Part shown: in pieces, positions 14,867 through 21,700 of the stretch
Numbering within the stretch: the first letter of the stretch is position 1
How the letters are laid out: the number at the start of each line of letters is the position of its first letter
Assembly (NCBI RefSeq): GCF_003344865.1
Contig: NZ_CP031165.1
Location: 806,001-870,000, forward strand
Direction of reading: 5' to 3'
Source: Euzebya pacifica
GTDB taxonomy: Bacteria; Actinomycetota; Nitriliruptoria; Euzebyales; Euzebyaceae
Length of the DNA stretch: 64,000 nt
Notes under the pieces: generated by a model
Seen by the model: the letters and a program-made list of their open reading frames with translations, nothing else
Databases searched by the model: none
What the model was told of the DNA's origin: nothing
Program-made: the position numbers and the translations under genes

Positions 14867-16048
14867 ATGGCGTCACGATTGCTCTTCAGCACCACGGCCG
14901 GCATCGGTCATCTCCACCCGCTGGTCCCGCTGGCGCGGGCGGCCCACGCGTCTGGTCACCACGTGCGCGTCGCGGCACCGGCCTCCCTCACCAGCCGCCT
15001 CACCGAGCTCGGTCTGGCACACGATGTGGTGCCCGATCGCTCGTCTGCCCAACTCGCGGACGCCAACGCGTGGTTCGCCCACGCCGCAGGACTGGACACC
15101 GAGGACGGCAACGCCGTGGTGCTGCGAGAGATCTTCGGGCGGATCAACACCGCCGCGACGCTGCCCCGGTTGCTCGCGCTCGTGGACGAGTGGGCGCCTG
15201 ACCTGGTGATCCACGAGGCGCTGGAGTTCAGCGGCCCGCTGGCCGCGGAAGCCGCGGGCGTCGCCCACGCAACGGTCGCGATGTCGACTCATGGGGTCCT
15301 GCGGCACTGGCGGCACGACGTGGCCAGCGGGCTCGCGGGACACCGTGCCTCGCTGGGCCTGGCGCCGGACGCCACCTGCGACCCGCTCCTCGCCGAGGCG
15401 CCGTACCTGACCAGCGTCCCAGCGTCAATCGAGGGTGACGGACCGCTCCCCCGAACGACCATTCGCTACCGCAGCGAAGACCTGCACGACGTGGGCCCGG
15501 CCCCAGGCGAGCGTGACCCGGGGAGGCCGCTGCTGTGGGCGACCTTCGGCACCGAGGCCGGACGGATGCCCGGGATGCTCGACCGGGTGGTGCTGCCCAT
15601 GGCGGACGCCGTCGGCGACCTCGACGTCGACGTGCTGCTCACCACCGGCCACGCCTACGAAGCGCCGCCGCTGCCGGCCAACGTCACGGTCGAGCGGTAC
15701 GTGCCCCAGGAGGACGTGCTCGCGCACGCGACCGCCGTGTGGTGTCACGGCGGGTTCAACACGACGTTGGCGGCGCTCCGTTTCGGGCGGCCCCTCGTGA
15801 TCAGTCCCCTCTTCGCCGGCGACACGTGGTTCAACGCCGAACGGGTGGCCGCCGTCGGGGCGGGAGTGGCGCTCCACGATCTCGACGCCGCCTCGATCCG
15901 CGCCGCCCTGGAGCGGGTGCTGGTCGAGCCCCGATTCAGGGCCCGCGCGGTCGATGTGGCCGCGGAGATGGCGGCCCACCCGCCCCCCGGCGAGGCCCTG
16001 GCCAGCATGCTCGACGTGGCCCTCGGTGTCGCGGCCGTGGCCGGTTGA
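14867..16048 (+). CDS. MGT/YjiC-type UDP-glycosyltransferase (GT1 family)
   Basis: 393 residues, GT-B fold. N-terminal acceptor domain opens RLLFSTTAGIGHLHPLVPLA, the typical start of macrolide/flavonoid glycosyltransferases. The C-terminal nucleotide-sugar site reads VERYVPQEDVLAHATAVWCHGGFNTTLAALRFGRPLVISPLFAGDTWFNAERV, where the HGG-N/S-T motif binds the sugar-nucleotide phosphates. Such enzymes glycosylate small hydrophobic molecules, for antibiotic inactivation or natural-product tailoring. Control by the divergent MarR repressor supports a xenobiotic-induced detoxification role (inference). ATG 14867 follows GAGGGGG. The acceptor is unknown. Confidence 0.92.
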   Translation: MASRLLFSTTAGIGHLHPLVPLARAAHASGHHVRVAAPASLTSRLTELGLAHDVVPDRSSAQLADANAWFAHAAGLDTEDGNAVVLREIFGRINTAATLPRLLALVDEWAPDLVIHEALEFSGPLAAEAAGVAHATVAMSTHGVLRHWRHDVASGLAGHRASLGLAPDATCDPLLAEAPYLTSVPASIEGDGPLPRTTIRYRSEDLHDVGPAPGERDPGRPLLWATFGTEAGRMPGMLDRVVLPMADAVGDLDVDVLLTTGHAYEAPPLPANVTVERYVPQEDVLAHATAVWCHGGFNTTLAALRFGRPLVISPLFAGDTWFNAERVAAVGAGVALHDLDAASIRAALERVLVEPRFRARAVDVAAEMAAHPPPGEALASMLDVALGVAAVAG

Positions 16049-16080
16049 TGGTCATGGACGCCCGAGGAGGGAGGAACGTC

Positions 16081-16509
16081 GTGCGACGCATCGCCATGCT
16101 CACGGTCGCCGTGCTCATCGCGTCGCCGGCCGCGGCGGCCAGCTCCAACGGCCAGGGCCCGACCGTTCGGGTCCATCACGCGCCCGTGATCGCGGCCATC
16201 GGCGGCCAGGACCTCGACCTGCACGTCGCCGCGTCCTCTGACTGCCTGCTCTTCTGCGGGCCCCTGGTGGCCACGGTGACCTGGACCAGCGACCAGCAGG
16301 TCACCGCGCGATCGCGGACCACGACCCTCGACGGGCCCCACGCGCTGGCGCACGGGGCGCTCACCATCCCCGGGCCGGCCGTCAGCGCTGGCCTGACCTA
16401 CCGGATCACCGTGACCCAAGCCCGCTGCCAGCTGCCCGGGTGGCGGTGCCACACCGGTGGCGCGTCCACAGGCCCTCACACCGTGCTCGTCGCCAGCGCG
16501 ACCGATTGA
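16081..16509 (+). CDS. Small secreted protein (142 aa)
   Basis: GTG 16081 is chosen because GAGGAGGGAGG lies 6 bases upstream and the translation then begins with a clean signal peptide (MRRIAMLTVAVLIASPAAA). Upstream in-frame ATGs at 16048 and 16054 overlap the glycosyltransferase stop but would put charged residues before the signal. The mature part, about 120 residues, has four cysteines (DCLLFCG and RCQLPGWRC), suggesting two disulfides, and beta-strand-like alternation (VRVHHAPVIAAI, TVTWTSDQQVTARS). No family recognised. It stands between the glycosyltransferase and the lysyl-oxidase-like gene, which has a nearly identical signal-peptide start (MRRIALL). Confidence 0.8.
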   Translation: MRRIAMLTVAVLIASPAAAASSNGQGPTVRVHHAPVIAAIGGQDLDLHVAASSDCLLFCGPLVATVTWTSDQQVTARSRTTTLDGPHALAHGALTIPGPAVSAGLTYRITVTQARCQLPGWRCHTGGASTGPHTVLVASATD

Positions 16510-16515
16510 GCAACC

Positions 16516-16552
16516 CGCAGTCCAACGACACCGCCACGCAGTCAAACGACAC
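16516..16552. repeat. 16-bp direct repeat, 21-bp period
   Basis: CGCAGTCCAACGACAC (16516-16531) and CGCAGTCAAACGACAC (16537-16552) differ at one base and are spaced by 21 bases, two helical turns, in the 59-base spacer before the lysyl-oxidase-like gene. This arrangement fits a tandem regulator-binding site. Confidence 0.55.
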
Positions 16553-16568
16553 ACGCAAAGGAACGACC

Positions 16569-18008
16569 ATGCGACGCATTGCCCTGCTCCCGACCGCCCT
16601 GCTCGTGATCGTCGCGCTCATCGCCGTGCCGGCGGTGGGTGATGACGACGGCCACGACGGTCACCGCCACCTCGGCGAGGTGGCGGGTGGCCCCCTCGGG
16701 GCGCTCGACGACGGTTCGGTGCTCTTCTGGGAGGCACCGCACATCGCTTGCTCGGGGGACCCGTCACCGGACGGCATCTCGGCGCCACCGACCTGCGACC
16801 AAGGCGAAGCCTTCTCCTGGACCTTGGTCGTCGTCGACGACGACGCCGACGTGCTGCGCGTGGACTTCGACCACGCCTACCGGCAGGACGACTTCACGCT
16901 GGTCGTCACCATGCCCGACGGGGAGACCGTGGAGAAGGCGTCGCACAACACCTACAGCGAAGGGGTCGTGATCTCCGATCCAGCCGAGGGCACCTACGAG
17001 GTGACCGTCCAGGTCGTGCGGACCGCGGGGGCCATCGTCAGGGTTCGCGCCGGCCTGCTCGAGGTCGACGACGACCGCGATGACGACGGCGGCGAGCCGC
17101 TCCTGCCGAACCTGCGGACCACCCCACCGTTCGAGATCGGCTTCGCGGCACCCATCAACCCGACCAACAGCACCTTCTTCGCTGGCGACGACCAGAACCC
17201 CGGCGTCATCGTTGGCGGACGGGCGCTGTACTCCTGCACACCCGACGAGGTCCAGGAGGTCGCCGACCCCACGCGCAACCCCGACCCGAGCGTGCTGACC
17301 CGTTGCCTGCGGTTCACCACGGGACCGCACAACGTCGGGCAGGGCCACTTCGACCTGCGATTCCCCATCCCCGACCGTCTGGTCGAGGACCGGGACCGGC
17401 TGGTCGAGATGACCCAGCACGTCCACCGCACCGACGGCACCACGTCCGAGCGGCCCGCCGGCACCTACGAGTACCACGCCACCCACGGCCACTGGCACTA
17501 CACCGACATCCTGTTCTACGAGCTGCTGTGGGTCGACCCCGCGACACGAACCACCACTCCTGTCGGGGTGGGCCACAAGTCGGGGTTCTGCCCGGGGGAC
17601 CAGGGCTACGGCGAATGGCGGTCCCTGGATCAGCAGCCGAACGGCGCGGTGAACGCGACGCGCAGCGGGTCCTGCATCATCGTCCGTAGCCAGCTCGACG
17701 GGGCCATGGGCCTCACCGCCGGGTGGGGCGACTACTACCGCTGGCAGCGACCCGGACAGTTCGTCGACTTCTCCGGTCAGCCCGACGGCGAGTACGTGAT
17801 CCGGGCCACCGTCGACGTCCTCGACAACGTGCTCGAATCAGACGAGTCCGACAACGCCAGCTACGCCCACGTCCGCGTGACGGGCGATCAGGTCGAGATC
17901 CTCGAGCGCGGCTACGGCGACTCGCCGTTCGACCCCGACAAGGTGCTGGCCGACGACCACCGCGGCCAGTACCCGATCGCGGCGCTCGACGACGCCGTCA
18001 TGCAATGA
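16569..18008 (+). CDS. Secreted lysyl-oxidase-like copper amine oxidase
   Basis: 479 residues. Signal peptide (about 1-24), then an acidic His-rich start (GDDDGHDGHRHLGE), a beta-rich domain resembling pre-peptidase/P-type folds (FTLVVTMPDGETVEKAS), and a C-terminal lysyl oxidase domain. Seen: the copper-ligand segment THGHWHYTDILFYELL, HKSGFCPGDQGYGEW supplying a candidate quinone-cofactor lysine and cysteine, CIIVRSQLDGAMGLTAGWGDYY with a Tyr matching the lysine tyrosylquinone partner, and GEYVIRATVDVLDNVLESDESDN, equivalent to the LOX end. Lysyl oxidases deaminate lysine side chains to cross-linking aldehydes; bacterial members are mainly actinobacterial and act outside the cell. AAAGGAA precedes the ATG. 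Confidence 0.88.
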   Translation: MRRIALLPTALLVIVALIAVPAVGDDDGHDGHRHLGEVAGGPLGALDDGSVLFWEAPHIACSGDPSPDGISAPPTCDQGEAFSWTLVVVDDDADVLRVDFDHAYRQDDFTLVVTMPDGETVEKASHNTYSEGVVISDPAEGTYEVTVQVVRTAGAIVRVRAGLLEVDDDRDDDGGEPLLPNLRTTPPFEIGFAAPINPTNSTFFAGDDQNPGVIVGGRALYSCTPDEVQEVADPTRNPDPSVLTRCLRFTTGPHNVGQGHFDLRFPIPDRLVEDRDRLVEMTQHVHRTDGTTSERPAGTYEYHATHGHWHYTDILFYELLWVDPATRTTTPVGVGHKSGFCPGDQGYGEWRSLDQQPNGAVNATRSGSCIIVRSQLDGAMGLTAGWGDYYRWQRPGQFVDFSGQPDGEYVIRATVDVLDNVLESDESDNASYAHVRVTGDQVEILERGYGDSPFDPDKVLADDHRGQYPIAALDDAVMQ

Positions 18009-18043
18009 CGGTCAGCCCCGGTCGCGACGGAGGACTGGGCTGC

Positions 18044-18049
18044 CACACT
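18044..18049 (+). promoter_or_regulatory. -10-like hexamer of a leaderless start (FGE gene)
   Basis: CACACT ends 7 bases before ATG 18057. The same CACACTGG string precedes the start of the gene at 33559 at the same distance. Confidence 0.35.
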
Positions 18050-18056
18050 GGCGGGC

Positions 18057-18962
18057 ATGAGCGATTCCAGCTGCTGCGCCCCGACCCGCGCGGGAACCGC
18101 TGCGCCTTCGCCTGCTCCTTCACCGGGCATCGGTGCGTACGACTGTCCGGTCGCCGATCTTCCCGGTGGGGCCTTCGCGATGGGCTACGAGGGACCGTTG
18201 GCCAACCCGGGGGAGGGGGAGGATCCCGTCCGCGAGGTCGAGGTGGCCCCGTTCGCCATCGGGACGACCACCGTCACACGGGCGGCGTTCGCGGCGTTCG
18301 TCGAGGCCACCGGGTACGTGACTGCGGCCGAAGAGGAGGGATGGTCGTTCGTGTTCGCCGACTTCGTCTCCCCCGACGCCAGCGTCCGCGGGCGGGTCGC
18401 TGGGGCTGAGTGGTGGGTGGCGGTCGACGGGGCGAACTGGCGTCATCCCCACGGACCCGGATCGTCGGTGCAGCCAGACGGGGACCACCCGGTGACGCAG
18501 GTCTCCTGGAACGACGCCGGCGCCTACGCCGGATGGGTCGGGGGCCGTTTGCCCACCGAAGCCGAGTGGGAGTACGCCGCCCGGGGCGGCCTGGAGCGCA
18601 AGGTGTTCCCCTGGGGTGACCGGTTCCGGGTCGCGGGCAAGGCTGGCGCGACCATCTGGCAGGGCGACTTCCCCTCCCACTCCAGGAAACGGTTGGCCAA
18701 CCGCGCCACGGTGTCGGTGACCATGCTGCCGCCCAACGGCTACGGCCTGCACCACGCCGTGGGCAACGTCTGGGAATGGACCGCGGACGCGTGGTCGGTG
18801 GCTGATCGGACCGATGGCAGCCGGCGCGTCCGCAAGGGTGGTTCCTACCTGTGCCACGACTCCTACTGCAACCGGTACCGCGTGGCTGCCAGGGACCACT
18901 CCGGGCCCGATGACGCCACCGCCAACATCGGCTTCCGCGTCGCGTTCGACCGGCCGCACTAG
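18057..18962 (+). CDS. Formylglycine-generating enzyme (sulfatase-modifying factor)
   Basis: 301 residues, FGE-sulfatase fold. Both catalytic cysteines of true FGE are present, C266 and C271 in GGSYLCHDSYCNRYR, which bind copper and activate oxygen to turn the Cys of CxPxR into formylglycine. Other family motifs: PGGAFAMGYEG, PVTQVSWNDAGAYAGWVGGRLPTEAEWEYAARGG, FPWGD, GNVWEWTAD and IGFRVAF. Many FGE-like proteins lack the cysteines and serve other roles; this one keeps them, so it most likely activates the sulfatase at 12.6 kb in the cytoplasm before Tat export. An N-terminal Cys pair (SDSSCCAP) is also seen. Separate transcription is likely (own -10-like element). Confidence 0.94.
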   Translation: MSDSSCCAPTRAGTAAPSPAPSPGIGAYDCPVADLPGGAFAMGYEGPLANPGEGEDPVREVEVAPFAIGTTTVTRAAFAAFVEATGYVTAAEEEGWSFVFADFVSPDASVRGRVAGAEWWVAVDGANWRHPHGPGSSVQPDGDHPVTQVSWNDAGAYAGWVGGRLPTEAEWEYAARGGLERKVFPWGDRFRVAGKAGATIWQGDFPSHSRKRLANRATVSVTMLPPNGYGLHHAVGNVWEWTADAWSVADRTDGSRRVRKGGSYLCHDSYCNRYRVAARDHSGPDDATANIGFRVAFDRPH

Positions 18963-18965
18963 GAT
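18960..18965 (+). promoter_or_regulatory. -10-like hexamer of a leaderless start (Nudix gene)
   Basis: TAGGAT, containing the FGE stop codon, ends 10 bases before ATG 18976; no Shine-Dalgarno sequence. Confidence 0.35.
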
Positions 18966-18975
18966 CAGCGGCCCC

Positions 18976-19806
18976 ATGACTGACCGCCACCGAGTTCCGT
19001 CCACGCCAGCCGAGGCGCCCCCCACTCGACCAGCTGCGACCGTCCTGCTGCTACGCCAGCACGAGCAGGACGGCATGCAGGTGCTGATGCTCCGACGACA
19101 CGCGCGCTCGGGGTTCGCCGCCAGCGCCTGGGTGTTCCCGGGTGGTGTGGTCGACGCCGGCGACGCCACGCTGCCGGAGGGGACATGGACGGGCATCGAT
19201 CCCGACGCGCTGGCCGACCGGTTCGGGCTCAGCCCGACGGCGACGCTCGCCATGCACGCCGCCGCCGTCCGCGAGACCTTCGAGGAGGCCGGCGTCCTGC
19301 TGGCCACCCACACCGACGGCAGTCCCGCCGACGTGCCGGCCGACGAGCTCGCCGCGATGCGCGATGCGCTCAACGACCGCACCGTCGAGGCCGACTGGCA
19401 CGGGTTCCTGCAGCGTCACGGCCTGGTGCTGGACCTGTCGGTCATGACGTACTGGTTGCGATGGGTCACCCCGATCCAGGAGCCCAAGCGGTACGACACC
19501 TGCTTCTTCCTCGCCCCCGTCCCCGCCGACGCCGAACCGGCACACGACGCGGTCGAGACCACCGAGTGTCGCTGGGTGGCCCCGGCCGACGTCGCGGCCG
19601 GAGACGAGCTGCCGGTCATCTTCCCCACGTGGAAGACGCTGATCTGGATGGCCGAGCACGGCACGGTCGAGGCGCTGCTCGCGGCGGCCGCCGGACAGGC
19701 CACGGTCGGACCGATCCAGCCGCACATCGAGATCGACGGCAACGGGTCCTACAGCGCCATCTTCCTCCCCGAGGACGACGAGTACCCCCACGAGCTCTAC
19801 GCGTGA
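18976..19806 (+). CDS. Nudix hydrolase with split Nudix box
   Basis: 276 residues. The Nudix box is present but interrupted: PGGVVDAGD is followed by a long insertion before AAAVRETFEEAGVLL, which supplies the metal-binding R-E-x-x-E-E-x-G-V. This split form is found in the long Nudix proteins of actinobacteria and eukaryotic NUDT19-like CoA hydrolases; NUDT19-like activity is possible but unproven. N-terminal AATVLLLRQHEQDGMQVLMLRRH gives the first strand and lysine/arginine contacts. The stop overlaps the next start (GTGA), so it is coupled to the metallo-hydrolase that follows. A pairing of Nudix with lactamase-fold hydrolase is common in actinobacteria. Confidence 0.9.
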   Translation: MTDRHRVPSTPAEAPPTRPAATVLLLRQHEQDGMQVLMLRRHARSGFAASAWVFPGGVVDAGDATLPEGTWTGIDPDALADRFGLSPTATLAMHAAAVRETFEEAGVLLATHTDGSPADVPADELAAMRDALNDRTVEADWHGFLQRHGLVLDLSVMTYWLRWVTPIQEPKRYDTCFFLAPVPADAEPAHDAVETTECRWVAPADVAAGDELPVIFPTWKTLIWMAEHGTVEALLAAAAGQATVGPIQPHIEIDGNGSYSAIFLPEDDEYPHELYA

Positions 19807-20690
19807 CCGAGGAGACGCCCCCGCCCGCCGTCCGGACCCTCGACGGGCTGACTCGTGTGGTGCTGGCGCCCAACGCCTCACCGATGACGTTGGAGGGCAC
19901 CAACACCTACCTGCTCGGCGACGCGTCCTCCGGCGGCCTCGTGGTCGTCGACCCGGGCCCGGACGATCCGGCCCACCTCGCACGGGTCGAGGCCGCCATC
20001 GACGGTGCCGACGTGGCTGCGGTGATCATCACCCACCACCACCACGACCACGCCGAGGCGGCCGGGTGGGCGGCCCGATGGGGCGCCGCGCTGCGGGCGT
20101 TCGACCCCGGCTTGATCCCCGAGGCGTCCACCATGGCCGACGGCGAGACGCTGTCGGCAGCCGGTATCGACCTGACCGCGCTGCACACCCCCGGCCACGC
20201 CTCGGACCACCTGTGCCTGCGGATCCACCAGACCGACGTCGTCCTGACGGGGGACCACGTGCTCGGCCGTGGGTCGACCGTCGTCAACTGGCCCGACGGC
20301 GACATGACCGCCTACATGGACTCGTTGCGCAGGCTGGCCGGTGCGCCCGGCGCGCGGATCTACCCGGGGCACGGCCCGGAAGTGGACCGCCCCGCCGACA
20401 AGATCGCGGAGTACCTCGCCCACCGCGAGGACCGCGAAGCCCAGATCCGCGCGGCGATCGACGACGGTGCCGACAGCCCTCCGGCGATCGTCCGAGCCGT
20501 CTACACCGACGTACCGGAGATCCTCCACCCGGCCGCCGAGCGCAGCGTGCGCGCCGTGCTGGCCATGCTGATCGACCGTGGCCAGGCCGACCCGGCGCTG
20601 ATGCAGGAGACGGGCGATCCGATCGAACCCTCCACCCTGGCCGGCCATGCCCCAGCTGGCACCGGCCCCGACGACGAGGAGCAGCGCTGA
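19803..20690 (+). CDS. MBL-fold metallo-hydrolase (LACTB2/glyoxalase II-like)
   Basis: 295 residues, metallo-beta-lactamase fold with the full dinuclear zinc site: THHHHDHAE (H-x-H-x-D-H), HTPGHASDH, LTGDHVLG and YPGHGPEV. The N-terminus (LAPNASPMTLEGTNTYLLG) and the C-terminal winged extension (HREDREAQIRAAIDDGA to VRAVYTDVP) match the LACTB2 endoribonuclease-like group rather than true glyoxalase II. The substrate is uncertain: RNA or a thioester/lactone. Overlaps the Nudix stop by four bases and its own stop overlaps the next ATG (TGATG), so three genes form one translationally coupled unit. Confidence 0.9.
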   Translation: MTEETPPPAVRTLDGLTRVVLAPNASPMTLEGTNTYLLGDASSGGLVVVDPGPDDPAHLARVEAAIDGADVAAVIITHHHHDHAEAAGWAARWGAALRAFDPGLIPEASTMADGETLSAAGIDLTALHTPGHASDHLCLRIHQTDVVLTGDHVLGRGSTVVNWPDGDMTAYMDSLRRLAGAPGARIYPGHGPEVDRPADKIAEYLAHREDREAQIRAAIDDGADSPPAIVRAVYTDVPEILHPAAERSVRAVLAMLIDRGQADPALMQETGDPIEPSTLAGHAPAGTGPDDEEQR

Positions 20691-21553
20691 TGGCGAACGA
20701 ACGACCCACGGACCCACGCGTGGTCGGGGTGATCACGGGCGTCGCCGTCGTCGTGCTCGTCCTCGTCGTTGTCGGGCTGGTGACGGCCGGCAACGACGGG
20801 GATCAGATCGCCATCGACGGGCAGCTGACCGCGACCCCCGTCACGTCGGCCACCGAAGCCACCGACGCGCCCACGACCGAGGCATCGACGGCACCCACGG
20901 CGCCCGAACCGGGTGAGGAGTCCGAGACCAGCAGCGGGACGGATCCGGCTGCCACCGACGAGCCCTCGGGCGACGACGGCTCCTCCACGGGCGCACCCGC
21001 CGACCCCACCGACGGCAGCGGCGAACCCACTGATGGCGACGCGGCGGCCTTCGTGGAGTCCCTCACCGCAGGGGAGATCGACTCCAGCGACGTGGTCCTG
21101 GCCGACCTCGACGCCGATGGCCGCAACGAGGTGGTCGTCGCCGGCCTGCTCGGGGGCCGGTCACGGATCGATGTGGCCCGCTGGAACGGCACCACGTACG
21201 TCCTCGCCGATTCGGGTGAGGGTGGGTCGGCGGAGGCCATCGAGTCGGTACGGGTGACCGACGTCAACGGGACCCCCGAGACCGTCGAGGTGGTCGTGCG
21301 GCAGACCAGCGGCGGGCAGGGCGAGAGCATCACCCTGTGGTCGCTCGTCGATGGCGAGGTCGTGCCGCTGCGTGCCGCGGGTGGTTGCTGGGACGGATCC
21401 AACACCTACGGCATCGTCGGCGCGGAGGTCAGCGGCGGACGGATCACCGCGACCTGCGACGGATCACCCGATCCGATCGTCGCGTGGCCATCGGATGTCT
21501 ACGAGTGGGCGCCGGAGGACGGGGTCTTCCTCTACGTGGAAACGTTGGGCTAA
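20690..21553 (+). CDS. Membrane-anchored protein with acidic linker and FG-GAP-like domain
   Basis: 287 residues. A short cytoplasmic start is followed by one membrane segment (about 11-32, GVITGVAVVVLVLVVVGLV), an 80-residue Ser/Thr/Pro/Glu/Asp-rich linker (low complexity), and a C-terminal domain of about 165 residues. That domain contains DVVLADLDADGRNEVVVAG, the calcium-binding Asp loop of FG-GAP/VCBS repeats, and two cysteines (GGCWDGSN, TATCDGS) likely disulfide-bonded outside the membrane. Function unknown; third gene of the coupled Nudix/MBL unit (1-base overlap). Confidence 0.75.
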   Translation: MANERPTDPRVVGVITGVAVVVLVLVVVGLVTAGNDGDQIAIDGQLTATPVTSATEATDAPTTEASTAPTAPEPGEESETSSGTDPAATDEPSGDDGSSTGAPADPTDGSGEPTDGDAAAFVESLTAGEIDSSDVVLADLDADGRNEVVVAGLLGGRSRIDVARWNGTTYVLADSGEGGSAEAIESVRVTDVNGTPETVEVVVRQTSGGQGESITLWSLVDGEVVPLRAAGGCWDGSNTYGIVGAEVSGGRITATCDGSPDPIVAWPSDVYEWAPEDGVFLYVETLG

Positions 21554-21568
21554 ACCACAAATAGTCGA

Positions 21569-21599
21569 TTGTCAAGGGGCTAGTCCAACCGGGTAGATT
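21569..21599 (+). promoter_or_regulatory. Candidate sigma-70-type promoter of pckA
   Basis: TTGTCA (21569-21574) and TAGATT (21594-21599) are separated by 19 bases in the only AT-richer stretch before pckA. Both boxes match the vegetative consensus in four of six or more positions; the spacing is long. The resulting leader would be about 95 bases and contain the two overlapping hairpins. Confidence 0.5.
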
Positions 21600-21639
21600 C
21601 ACTGCCACAACCGCGGCGTAACGTTGCGTTTCCACAGAG

Positions 21640-21669
21640 CTCGTGAGCGGGTTCACGAGTTCGAACCCG
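21640..21669 (+). promoter_or_regulatory. Two mutually exclusive hairpins in the pckA leader
   Basis: Stem A pairs CTCGTGA (21640-21646) with TCACGAG (21653-21659). Stem B pairs CGGGTTC (21648-21654) with GAACCCG (21663-21669). The arms overlap, so only one can form at a time. This resembles attenuator/antiterminator logic, but no U-tract follows and no ligand domain is recognised. The structure ends 20 bases before the AGGAG ribosome site. Confidence 0.45.
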
Positions 21670-21700
21670 TCGGCCACCGTCGCCCGTCAGGAGAACCCCC

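Noticed and set aside
18057-18962. FGE-like protein as a non-catalytic member (e.g. ergothioneine or kinase type)
   Set aside because: Both FGE cysteines with correct C-x4-C spacing are present and a CxPxR sulfatase is close by.
21647-21669. GTTCGAACCC-like T-loop before pckA suggesting a tRNA
   Set aside because: Only a hairpin is present; no D- or anticodon arm and no acceptor stem can be drawn.
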